From the NCBI RefSeq assembly GCF_022605725.1, contig NC_065560.1, positions 17,103,052 to 17,167,051 on the forward strand: a stretch of 64,000 bases of DNA, in the 5' to 3' direction. This document shows positions 12,466-22,230 of the stretch, one piece after another; the stretch's first letter is position 1, and the number at the start of each line of letters is the position of its first letter. Source of the stretch: Anthonomus grandis grandis. Taxonomy: Eukaryota; Arthropoda; Insecta; Coleoptera; Curculionidae. Under the pieces are notes generated by a model. That model was not told where the DNA came from and did not search any database. It saw only the letters and a list, made by a program, of their open reading frames with translations. A program made the translations under genes and the position numbers.

Positions 12466-12960
12466 TACCGGGTGGCCATGGCCAAGCTGGACATAGGAAT
12501 TCCCATAATAATTATGATACTTTAAAATATTGGCGTCCCGAAATTTTCTCTGTGAATTTCCCTTATAGACATTTTCCAAGTAAAACTTTATACTAAAGGT
12601 GTAGTAATTAATAAATGCAAATGCTCAGAACAAAACAATAATTATGGCAGACCTAGGGAAAATAATTAAGATTTTGAAATGTTACTTCATATTAAAGAAA
12701 ATAAAGGAATTAGTTGCAAAACTCTTTGAGAAGTTGTAGGAAAAGATCATAGTACAGCATTTCGCACCCTTAAACAATACAAATACCATTTTTTTAAATA
12801 TCAAAAACATGAGAAACTAACGGAAGGCGGTAAAATCCGAAGAGATTTTAATTTTGAAGTTATGGGAAGCGCGAATAATCACAGAGATTTTTTAACCGAA
12901 TATTTGGCTTAGGCATGAATGCATCTTTACGCTAAATAAGGAGCCAAATTTTTATAAAAG
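12466..12960 (+). pseudogene. Tc1/mariner-like element: left end and partial transposase
   Basis: A transposon-type end, TACCGGGTGGCCATGG, starts at 12466 next to TA. About 230 bases later, 12740-12960 encodes pieces of a transposase: FRTLKQYKYHFFKYQKHEKL and then TEGGKIRRDFNFEVMGSANN, matching the segment between the helix-turn-helix and the first catalytic aspartate (HPYKxQKHQELTExDxxRRxEFCE) in insect DDE_3 transposases. A degraded block around 12890-12960 corresponds to the first catalytic motif. The gene then breaks off and a Penelope-like fragment follows. Several frameshifts show it is dead. Confidence 0.5.
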
Positions 12961-13011
12961 GTAAAAACACAAAATCTACAGCATCACAGAAATATTTAAT
13001 AAGATGGCAAA

Positions 13012-13046
13012 GGTTACATGTTTCGCTCGACTAGAGCATCCTCAAA
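13012..13046 (-). ncRNA. Degenerate hammerhead-ribozyme motif of a Penelope-like element
   Basis: On the minus strand the order is TTGAGGA (for CTGATGA), T, stem GCTC-loop-GAGC, GAAAC, ATGTAACC. It parallels the better copy at 18203-18242 base for base through stem II and GAAAC, but the first core block has two changes and the cleavage triplet is lost, so I expect no activity. Confidence 0.5.
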
Positions 13047-13059
13047 CTTAGCATATTTG

Positions 13060-13237
13060 AATTCAACAAAACAAAAACTATATCCCATGAACCCTAAAAC
13101 ACCTCTATTATATGGGTTGCCAAACGTCCATAAAACGAGCATGCCAATTAGATTTGTGGTTTCATTTGTTGACTCCCCTTGTTACCAGTTATCATCTTGG
13201 CTTAATAACGTTCTTAGAAATATCTCAAACTTATAAA
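13060..13237 (+). pseudogene. Penelope-like element reverse transcriptase fragment
   Basis: The frame contains YPMNPKTPLLYGLPNVHKT and PIRFVVSFVDSPCYQLSSWL, matching the early RT blocks of Penelope-like elements (P.LYGLPKIHK...PLRPIVS...S..Y.LS..L). These elements encode an RT with a C-terminal GIY-YIG endonuclease. Only this early block remains; the frame closes at about 13234 and the palm with its catalytic aspartates is absent. It lies immediately after the inverted hammerhead-bearing end at 13012-13046, the same head-to-head order as at 18.2-19.4 kb. The homologous segment there starts near 18865. Confidence 0.7.
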
Positions 13238-13239
13238 AA

Positions 13240-15025
13240 ACGACCGAAACCAACAATATAATGTTTGCTATGTGGTTAGAAATTACAATTCCGTGACATT
13301 AGAATTTTATGAAGACAATTTAAAGTAAACAGAGTTTTGAATTTTTCTCGTTATAAAACATTACTTAATAATTTTCAGGCGAGTGTTATATTTACATCTT
13401 GCACAATTTTAAAATAATCTACCGCAAAATATTTTTATTTTTGTTTTACGATTAATGGATAGTCCATACATCTTTCGCCATCCAATATTTGATTATTTTT
13501 TTTAGAGGAACGTCAAAATTGATATTTAAAACACCGCAGTAGGCACCAAGGAAGATTTCATATGGAGGATCCAAACTGCCTTTGAAAAACTTATATTTTA
13601 GTCACTATGGAGAATTACTACGTACGTACGTTGCGACAAATGGAAAGAACTTTAAGGGCACCAGTATCACCATTTATTAAAATATTTGGTTGTAACCTTT
13701 AATTTTTTTTTTATATTTTCTTTTGTATTAACTAGCTAATTTTTCTGTGTCCTTTCTATCATGTTTGTGCACTAATCCATAATACTTCGAGTTTTGTATA
13801 ATTTTCCTAGCAATATTTGGAGATATTTCTGTTTTTTCGGAACTGGGATTGCAAATGTATTACATGACGCTGAAATAACCCTATCACATTCCTTGCAAAT
13901 AATAAATAATCTTCGTGTATTTAATTTGTATTGACAATTTTAAATGACAAGTAGTGGCATTATTATTGTATAAATAAATTGCTTTCTATTGCCGCGCCGT
14001 CATGCCCAACTCATAAAATTTAAAAACTGTATAACATTCTTGCAATAGAAAAATACAAAATTGCAAATATTTCGAAAACTATAAATTTTTAAAATAGGAA
14101 TGCCTATACAAAGTTTATTTATTTTTTTTATTGTTTAATACGAGTAAATTAAAAAAATAGACGATTTTCATTAAAAAAAGTCACTCTACACGGCTTATTA
14201 AATTCAATTTATATTTTTCTTATTTTACAACTCTGTATTAGTAATTATTGAAATTTTAAATAAAGTCTATAAATTTGCTTGCCTTCTACAAGGAATCTGA
14301 CCAAAATCTAATGATTTTAATTTGTCATAAATGTATCCTTATAAAGAAAATTGAATCAAGGGTCTGCAAACGTCAGTTTTTACATAAAAACGATACTTAC
14401 TAGACTTAGATCTAGGATATTATAAATTTAAATTCTGATGTGGAATTCAAAAATGTAGTAATATATAGACTGTTTAGAATAAAATTAAAATAACAAACCA
14501 TTTAAAATAACGAAGTTGACACCTAATTTCGGTACAACGTAATATGCCACTATCTTGGAAATATGTTAGCCGAGTTGCCTCCACTCATCAACTTCAGTAA
14601 CGATGCGTTTCCTGGAGATTCACCCTGTATTCAGGTTTTATTATTATCGATGGTAGGTTAGACGCTTAAGAAAATCGCGATATTAAGTTTAAATATTTTT
14701 AACGATGCGGCGTTGTCGCTTATAACAAAACAGGACATCATATTTCATTCTTAAAAATATTGAATTAGATACTGCTTTTGCGGTATTTTTTATATTTCTT
14801 TGCATAATAGAGATATTTGTAGTTTACCTCCTAAGATGTAAAAGAAAACTAGGTTTTATGTTTTAAATATTAAGCTTTCTTAAAACATCATTAAAGTAAT
14901 GTAAAGATAAATATTTTAAGAATATTGATTACTGTTTTACATTTTAAAACATTTAGGTCTGTTATATATACGTATTGCAGACATTATTGATTGCATTTTC
15001 ATTAAAACACACTGCGGTATTTCGA
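13240..15025. other. AT-rich stretch; one transposon end
   Basis: No genes recognised. GGAGATTCACCCTGTA ends at 14629; read inward on the minus strand it is TACAGGGTGAATCTCC, another TACAGGGTG-type terminal repeat belonging to an element that extends leftwards. I could not find its partner. Confidence 0.4.
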
Positions 15026-15030
15026 AATTA

Positions 15031-15339
15031 TTGCAAATCCTGCTTAACTGGCTTCTCGAGATATTGTCGGTTCTTTCAGACATCAGACAGACATTCCAAA
15101 GCCTGGCCGGCGTAAAAGCAAAGAATTGGCTTAAGTCAATTCAAGTTTCTATAAATAGGTATACCTACCAATACCAAACAAAAGATTTTATAGGGGTAAT
15201 AGCGTTAATCAATGCTCGGCGATCTTATTTTCAAGGCTACCGAACCGCAATGCAAAGACGTTATTTAGACTGCTGCTATACTGAAGTGTTCAGCAACATT
15301 AAAAACATGCACTTTTTATTGTTAAAGAGGAAATTTTGA
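15031..15339 (+). CDS. Unrecognised ORF of 102 codons
   Basis: The frame stands out because its base composition is less AT-rich than its surroundings, and its translation has mixed composition (for example FQSLAGVKAKNWLKSIQVS and ARRSYFQGYRTAMQRRYLDCC) rather than the Lys/Asn/Ile/Phe runs of random AT-rich frames. I do not recognise a family. There is no signal peptide or obvious domain. About 80 bases downstream, TTTTTTGTTGCAG at 15410-15422 resembles a splice acceptor, but nothing clear follows. It could be an exon, a transposon ORF piece, or chance. Confidence 0.2.
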   Translation: MQILLNWLLEILSVLSDIRQTFQSLAGVKAKNWLKSIQVSINRYTYQYQTKDFIGVIALINARRSYFQGYRTAMQRRYLDCCYTEVFSNIKNMHFLLLKRKF

Positions 15340-18149
15340 AAAAAAAAACGAGTTTGCGTATTTTTTTTATATTTATATAATTAAGTCATTAAATGTAGTT
15401 ACAATTTTATTTTTTGTTGCAGGTACGTTCAAATATATTATACAGTGTGGTTTTTACTGCCAACTGTATTTAGTAAAGCGATAACGTTGGCGGCATAAAG
15501 GTAAGAAGAATATTTGGAAAGCAATTTTTTAGGAAAAAATTCTCTGAAAATCGCACAATCAGAAAAGTAGGTATCTATTGCATAGAAATCCAAAAAAAAT
15601 CTAAAAGAAAATTGTTGTTAAAATAAGTCGCTTATTGCATCTCAATGCTTTTTTTTTATATTAGTCGACCTATATCCTTAAATTTAAGCAATGCCTTTTA
15701 AAGACTAAAAAACTTAAAACGAGTAATGTAAAATTCTACAAATTGAACTTTTTTTTTAATAAATAATTTTTTTTTAATAAATATTTTATTTAATAACTTA
15801 TTCTTTTAATAAATTTCTTTTATTTAATAATATTATTTAGAATATCGGAAATAAACAGAATACTTACAATACTACTTCAGGAAGTAATTTGAATTTGTTA
15901 GGGTTGATAAGTCTTGATTTATAAATTAGTAAATTATGACAAGGTTAAACTTTGGATCCTACCTTAGACTATAATATCAAACAAAAATATTATAAATTAA
16001 CTTAGCTACTAAAAAAACAAAATAAAAAGCGATTTTTATATTATAATTGACGTTTTATATTTTTAATTAAAAATCATTTTGTACTAATTTTATTATTAAA
16101 AATGAAAATAAAAATTAAAAAGACTTAAAAGTATTTAAATAAAACATTGGAGATTTTTTTAGGCTTAATTCTTGAGATTTTACTAATAATTTTTTGGTTA
16201 ATAATAATTAACTTTTGGTAAAATTTAGAAACTGAAAGAAACTCTGTGGTTTTTGAAAAAACTTTTAATAATTCGAATTTGTTTCTTTCAATATTTTTTA
16301 TGGAGCTATGTCATTTTAACCCATTTTACATAATTTTACAAGAAAAATAGTAAGCAAATTTATCGATGTTGTAAAATACAGGGTGTTCTTTAAGAATAAA
16401 CCATTTTGGGGAATAACTTTTAAGAATGTATAACAATTAAAACCTATGAGCGTCAGTAAAATAATTTTTTAATTTTTAATACGCCAAATAAATTCAAAAT
16501 AGTCTAAAATTATCAAAATAAAGCATAAAAATAGAATCAACACCTTGTAAAACAACTAGGCGCTTTGGGCGACGTGTTTGGGCGAGAATGATATACAATC
16601 ATTCAGTATGCCAAAACGAAGAATACATTACTCACAAACCGTAGCCAAAATGCTATTACAAACATTATCATAAAACATGAGATTGAGACAGTAATCTGCG
16701 ATCTAGATCACTTGATGAAAACAAACTTTGTACTGAGGGGTGCAATGTCTATTGCACCAAAACGCGAGGGTCCTCTCCAGATACAAAGCATTGGTAAATA
16801 CAACGAGCTGTGCAATGGTCCCAGACCAGCTAAGTATCTTAACAAGAAACAATAAACAATCGTCACAACAAGACAAGCAACAATCGGTCATTAAAATATT
16901 TCACTAATCAGATTTTTAATTAAAAAGGTAAAATATCGGTGTAATCAATAAGATAGAAATAAGCATACCCTGTGAGAACACTCACCCTTTCGTATAGTAA
17001 AACACCACACCAAACCAACATAGCTTATTTAATGTTACAACCCCCTTTTTTTTATTAAATAACTTCCCCCTTTAGTGACCAAAACTCAAATGAATTCTAT
17101 AAACCAAATATTTATCTCAGACTCTTTTATCCAAACCCATAAAAATAATTCCCGTGGGGAAACGCTAAGTGTAATAAACCGTATTTGTTTGCTTACAGTA
17201 CCGATGAGCTAGCTTTAGTTTTGTAAATATCCTGGCCCTGTTTTCGGCCAGACCAATAAATTTCATCTTAATGACTAGAAAAATATTTCAACTCTTTAGA
17301 TAATATAAACAGAGTCTTACAGGTGACTTTTTATTAAAGCACACTATTAAATTAGCACAATATATTATAAGGTAGCACACTATTAAATTCTCCGAAAAAG
17401 CATATATCTAAAGCAGTTTTAATTTTTTTCTACTAATTTCTTTTTTTTGTCCTTAGTTGAATTATATCTACAAATTTATTTTGTTTTCCTAACGAATGCA
17501 CATGAATAATATTAATTACTCTCTTTTGCCCACCATTAAATACATGTAAGAAGTACATGTAAGAAGTACATACATTAATTAACAGCAATAAGAAAAAAGC
17601 GATCTATATAAGCGTTAATTTTGAGCAGTCACCGGATGACCTTGCCATTTTTCTTTAATGTCGAATATTGCTCATGGTTATGAAATGTAATGACAACAAC
17701 TTTCACTTTTTGATTGCAGAAATATATTCATATCAGATTCGATCGCTTAAAGAGTATTATATTTTAATACAGGTTGTTTTATTTTTATACTATTACTATT
17801 ACTAAAAAATCATTAATCGATTTTATCTTAATTTTATAGGCATAAAAAATTCATTTAAAATTTTTGCCTAAGTTAAAAGTAAAATAATTTCCACTAAACG
17901 CTTCCATTAAGTATAGCGAAATAAATATGAAAATTTGGGTAAACCTTACCACTTAACATTAAATATTTTATTAAGGTAGACTAAGATAAAAACGTTGTCA
18001 TTAGATTAAGCTTATTGAAATTCAAACATAAAAAAATAACGAAATATATTTGGAGTTTTAAAAAGTATTAGTCTTGTAACGTTTGTGCAAATATGAGTCT
18101 AGCATTGAAAGAGATCGTCCATATTCTCAAAGAGACCTTGACATAAATA
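15340..18149. other. AT-rich stretch; transposon end and possible solo LTR-like piece
   Basis: A TACAGGGTGTTCTTTAAG end starts near 16378, reading rightwards. At 16720-16860 there is a GC-richer block I cannot assign. At 17030-17270 a stretch starts TGTTACAACCCCC and includes GGCCAGACCAATAAATTTC, which could be an LTR with a polyadenylation signal, but I see no partner copy. A 13-base unit (TACATGTAAGAAG) repeats about 2.5 times at 17542-17575. No gene is supported. Confidence 0.4.
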
Positions 18150-18202
18150 AATCAAGGGACAACAACACAAAGTCTCGGTCTCGAGAATTTATATTTTATG
18201 AG

Positions 18203-18242
18203 TGGTGACACGTGTTTCGCTCCTAAGAGCATCATCAGACCT
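18203..18242 (-). ncRNA. Hammerhead ribozyme (type I, short stem III) of a Penelope-like element
   Basis: On the minus strand the motif runs AGGT-CTGATGA (core at 18238-18232), T, stem II GCTC-TTAG-GAGC, GAAA (18218-18215), CACGT, then GTC (18209-18207) and ACC. All invariant core bases are present. GGU before the core pairs with ACC after the cleavage triplet (stem I, open-ended), with A/U-rich pairing possible beyond an internal loop. Stem III is only two or three pairs, which is the known character of hammerheads in Penelope-like elements. Predicted self-cleavage is after C at 18207. Such ribozymes lie in the pseudo-LTRs of these elements. Activity is inferred, not shown. Confidence 0.75.
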
Positions 18243-18454
18243 AAAAAATAATGTAAAAAGGACAAACAAAATTACAAAAAGACCCTAAGGTAAGGCGTAA
18301 AATATACCTTAAAAAGGTTAAAACACAAACGACTAGGGCAAATTATACACACACATTGAACGGTAAACTATAAGTTAAAAAAAACTGATGCCACAAATAT
18401 ATAAAAAACAACAATACAGAACTTGCATATAAGAAAAATATTTAAAAAATAAAA

Positions 18455-18537
18455 AGGAACCATCGAGACAATTTGAACCTACAGCTTTACAGCAAAACTG
18501 TTAATGTTTACTGCATTGACCGCTAGGCCATACCGTT
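18455..18537 (-). other. tRNA-like (A box/B box) sequence in the Penelope 3' region
   Basis: On the minus strand, TGGCCTAGCGG at 18530-18520 matches the internal A box consensus and GGTTCAAAT at 18479-18471 matches the B box start, 51 bases apart as in Leu/Ser-type tRNAs with a long variable arm. The acceptor and T stems do not pair convincingly, so this is not an intact tRNA gene. It may be a tRNA-derived segment of the element or a captured SINE head. Confidence 0.4.
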
Positions 18538-18859
18538 CTTGCAGCATCTTGAAAAGACAAGAGAAGACTAGATAATGTTATTAACAATGAGTTCCGGCTC
18601 AAAATTGAACACGTCGTTAACACAAGTCAAAACTGGGCTCTTCTTCACTCTTGTAGTCTCAAGCTTCTCTAGAAGATCCAACTGTTTGCCCTTCTGGCAG
18701 TCATGAACCACTACCACGTTATTGGGATAGAAAAAATTTTATGACCTATTGACAATAAATGATTGGCAAACGCTGACTTGGTCTCGACAGTGTCAGTGTC
18801 TTTAAACTTATTCACCAGACCAAGATGTTCTTGTACCCTTGTTGCAATTTCTCTCCCAG

Positions 18860-19410
18860 ACTATCCCACATAAAACCCAGCCTATACCCTATAAACCCTA
18901 GAACTCCCTCACTGTACGGCCTACTAAAAATACATAAAGAAGCTATTCCTATAAGGCCAGCGGTTTCTTTCGTTAGGTTGTTCTGCTATAAACTACCCTT
19001 TTGGCTTAGCGCTATTCTTGGGACAATAACAAGTTTTCAAAATAAATTTTCGATTAAAAATTCAATAGAATTTGCCAATTTTGTAAAAAACATTAATATA
19101 CCCGATAATGCCATTTTGATTTCCCTGGATATAAAACATCTCTTTCCCAGCCTACTCTCAGAATGTTTAACGTTAGTTGAAGAATTGCTTAACTCCACCA
19201 ACCTCTTCAAATTTTTTTTTAAATGAAATAGAATTTTTTCTAAGCAATCAGCTGGACTTGCCTCTTTTTTAAGGAAAGTATTTTTATGTGCCATTTAGAA
19301 AATCAAATTATGGTTAGTCAGTTTTTAAAATATATAATTACATACCAAAGGTGTCAATGATGACATTTTTTTCAGTCTGGAGAGAAAATGACGATGATTT
19401 TTTAAAGTTT
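18860..19410 (+). pseudogene. Penelope-like reverse transcriptase fragment, head to head with the previous copy
   Basis: The frame gives YPINPRTPSLYGLLKIHKE and PIRPAVSFVRLFCYKLPFWL, then IPDNAILISLDIKHLFPSL, the RT block with the first catalytic aspartate (S.DI..LF.S.P). The frame breaks at 19226. Past it, pieces up to about 19400 still resemble the later palm and thumb (NQLDLPLF, then SVWRENDDDFLKFFN); the YVDD catalytic box is degraded. Upstream RT sequence is lost at the inversion point at 18843. The next piece, the linker and GIY-YIG domain, starts at 19443 after a further deletion. Confidence 0.75.
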
Positions 19411-19442
19411 TTTAATAAGTAAATACTTTCGTAATACATCAT

Positions 19443-20303
19443 GTGCATCAGGAGGAAAGGGTGCGTAATAATAAAAATTTTAGATGTTTAACTTACTTTA
19501 GAGGCATTTGGCATCACATGGCGAAATTCTTTAAACCTTTTAACATCCCAGTCGCTTTCAAAACTTTTAATTCCTTAAAAAGAAATCTGGTTAAACCATT
19601 GGATAAGCCAGATCCGCTTTCAAAATCGGAAGTTTATAGTTTGATTTGTGCCGATTTCTCTGCAATTTATATGGGACAGTCTGTGAGGAAAATTTCAACA
19701 AGGGTACAAGAACATCTAGGTCTGGTGAACAAACTTAAAGACATCGACACTGTCGAGTTCAAGTCAGCGTCTGCCAATCATTTATTGTCAACAGGTCATA
19801 ATTTTTCCTATCCCAATAACGTGGTAGTGGTTCATAACTGCCAGAAGCGCAAAAAGGATCTTCTAGAGAAGCTAGAGATTACAAAAGCGAAAAAGAGCCT
19901 AGTTTTGATAGTTATTCTTTTATCCACGGAACATAACAATGATAAAATAAGTGAACAAAAAACTAATGATAAGCCAAAAATTATTTTACACTTCAATAAA
20001 ACAAAGGGTGCAGTGGACACAATAGATAAATTAGCGAAGAAATTCACCACACAAAGAAAATATAATCGGTGGTCGATGACAATATTTTTTTATCTGCTAG
20101 GCATCAACACCTATAAACGTTACAATTCAAAAAAGTCGTTACATTCCAATATAAAAAAATCCATGTTTTCAACAACACTTTTGCCAGAATTTAACGTAAG
20201 GAACGAACATCCTGTTCCCGTTATTGGCACAAAGCAGCCATGTTTCTTATGCAACAGAAGTAAAAACAGGAAATCTCGAAAGTTTTGTATTCGATGTAAT
20301 TAG
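19443..20303 (+). pseudogene. Chimeric ORF: Penelope GIY-YIG endonuclease fused in frame to piggyBac transposase tail
   Basis: An uninterrupted 286-codon frame has two parts. Residues 25-155 are the Penelope-like linker and endonuclease: MAKFFKPFNIPVAFKTFNSL, then SEVYSLICADFSAIYMGQSV, where GIY is changed to EVY and YIG to YMG, then ANHLLSTGHNFSYPNNVVVV. Residues 156-286 are a piggyBac DDE transposase C-terminus: ILLSTEHNNDKI, FNKTKGAVDTIDKLAKKFTT with the third catalytic aspartate (D192), NRWSMTIFFYLLGINTY, and a cysteine-rich end (CFLC...CIRC). The join near 19908 is where homology to the inverted Penelope copy at 18.6-18.8 kb stops. No stop or frameshift occurs across it. The piggyBac N-terminal half is absent, so transposition activity is not expected. 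Whether it is expressed is unknown. The ATG at 19443 is simply the first in frame. Confidence 0.75.
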
Positions 20304-20540
20304 TTCGTATGCGCAGAACATTCAAATAATGTAAGTAACAGTTTGTAAAAATTGTGATAATTAAATCATTATTTAGAATGTTATTAAAGTGCTTGTTTCA
20401 TAATTATATTTATTTTTTATGTAAAATGTGTTTAAATTTTATTATTTCCTAATAATGAAACTAAAAAATATAATAAACCAAAAAAAAATCTTGGGGTACA
20501 TTTGGACCTCACTCGGTATTTAGTGTAAGGTTTTGGCCAC
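20304..20540 (+). mobile_element. Presumed 3' end of the piggyBac-like element
   Basis: The piggyBac-like frame ends at 20303 and is followed by an AT-rich stretch with several AATAAA-like sites. TTGGGGTACATTTGGACC at about 20491-20508 is GC-richer and sits where a piggyBac terminal repeat would be, but I could not find a TTAA target site or partner repeat. The boundary is a guess. Confidence 0.3.
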
Positions 20541-21480
20541 GGGTTTATGAAGGTTAAGAAACTTTTAAGTCGAACTAGGTTTCTTTCCTTTCTAAGTTTT
20601 TTAGTGTTTTATAGTCTTCCCAGTTTTTTTAGAGCACACATGGCATCCATAATCCATGGAGCATGTTTTTTTGTGATACGATAAGTCGCAAAGGGTGTAT
20701 GCAGATCAAGTCGGAAAGTAATAGAGTCAGATATAAATTTAACTGTTTTATCTGTGCAACAATAAACTACTATTACTACTCTATGTGTCGATTTTCTTGA
20801 TAAGTGGAGAAAATGCTATTTTTTAAACGCAGCCTTTTATAAAAAACATGCATCTTAGTTGGATGGTGCTATAACTTTTGATGAATTCTCGACCAATGAA
20901 ATGCGAAATAAAATTCTGTACTCTTTAAATTATAGTCCTTAGGCTAGTAAAAGTCGTCTGCAAAAAGTTTCGTAAGAAGCCAGTACGAGAACAAAGACTA
21001 GAAGGGTGAAGCCACTTTTGAATTCTTTCGCCGAAAATTTATTTATTTTTTTTAAATTACGTAAGCTAGTAAAAGTCGTGTAGCTAAAGTTGTGCGACAG
21101 GTTTATAATAATCTAAAAAAAGCATATGAAATAAATGAAACTTTTAATGGCTCAAAAATATTAAACCCTACCAAATTGCATCAAAAGAAGCTTTGGCATA
21201 TTAGGTAGATTCAAAGTTAACTCATCATTATCACATTTTTATAAGAAAATAGGCCAAAAAACGAAGTTATCACATCTACCCTTGCTATAATAATGTAATA
21301 GAAGCAAAAAAAGGCTGTTATTCAAATAAACTATAATATTCTGATTTTGATGCGACATCAAACTTTCAGTCCGAATATTAAGTAGCGATATAAACAATAT
21401 TAAGGGACATTTTACTAACTTCACAGCTCAGTTAAAAATATTTTTTAAACGGGGATGAGATAGTAAATATAACCGAAAAA
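20541..21480. other. Stretch without recognisable genes
   Basis: AT-rich, no supported coding sequence. GCTAGTAAAAGTCGT occurs twice, at 20943-20957 and 21065-21079, in similar contexts, suggesting an old short duplication. Confidence 0.4.
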
Positions 21481-21599
21481 GTGATAATTATTAAAAATAT
21501 CGATAAGCGAGTAGTTTGGTCTAATCCTCTTCCAGTTCTACAAAATATTGCAGGCCTATTAAAATTATTTTTAAAAAGCATTCATCGGAAATTGTGAAG

Positions 21600-22230
21600 C
21601 AGATAGTCCAGGCAACTGAAAACTACATACAACATTTAAAAAAATTTAAAATTTATCTCGGTAATTACAAAATTTTTGTGGATATTAATATGATGCTATC
21701 GACGGTAGTTGAAAAAATATGTATCTAACAAATGTGGCCGCTCAAACTTGCTACCTGGCATGCAAAACCTCTCTTGTAAAGTAGTGATAAAGACTTGGCA
21801 GGTTAAACAATGAAATAAGGGTATTGTAGAAAAGATAAAAACTAGTACAAAAGCGGTTTAGAAAAGAAAGAGGCCTTTTGGCCCAATGGCATATCTATCA
21901 ACTCTTTACTTTTTGGTAGATAACTTGGATGTATTTGATAAATTTTCTTTCCATGTAGCGAATCATTTTTACGAAGTTAAACTTTATAACTGGTACTATA
22001 TGCCAAGTAGTATGCAAAAATTAGAAAATCATGGAAGGGAAATTATAGAGCACAACATTTTAATTCCTATTTGACATTTATCAGAGGCTTGGCATAAGCA
22101 ATGTAAAAGATTTTGAGAACACAATACTGGAAAAATCGGTCAAAGACAGATTATCAGCGATCGAGATTAACACCAGATCTTATTGAAAAAGCTTTAAAGT
22201 TATGTATTTTAATATTATAATAAGATAATC
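21600..22230 (+). pseudogene. Decayed ORF resembling an insect repeat-borne protein
   Basis: A 62-codon frame at 21886-22074 includes NHFYEVKLYNWYYMPSSMQK and LENHGREIIEHNILIPI. This recalls a group of long uncharacterised insect proteins, often multicopy and probably transposon-derived, with a WYYMP.SVHK..IHG..I....LPIG.LSEE motif; HLSEAWHKQCKRF follows here after a stop. I remember the motif but not a firm family name. Upstream pieces (21600-21720) may belong to the same gene. Multiple stops show it is dead. Treat as a lead only. Confidence 0.3.

Larger units (their letters stand above)
18150..18843 (-). pseudogene. Penelope-like element 3' part: GIY-YIG endonuclease tail and pseudo-LTR
   Basis: Read on the minus strand from 18843, the sequence encodes STRVQEHLGLVNKFKDTDTV, the SAFANHLLS-type block and a VVVVHDCQKGKQLDLLEKLE stretch, the C-terminal half of the Penelope-like GIY-YIG endonuclease. 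It is close at DNA level to the plus-strand copy at 19690-19908 but has a small insertion near 18735. The GIY and YIG motifs themselves are missing because the element is broken at 18843, where it abuts a plus-strand RT fragment. Coding sequence ends near 18560; the rest is a 3' region with tRNA-like boxes and a hammerhead motif. Confidence 0.75.

Noticed and set aside
17030..17270. Possible solo LTR (TGTTACAACC start, AATAAA near the end)
   Set aside because: No matching copy, target duplication or internal sequence in the window, so the ends cannot be supported.
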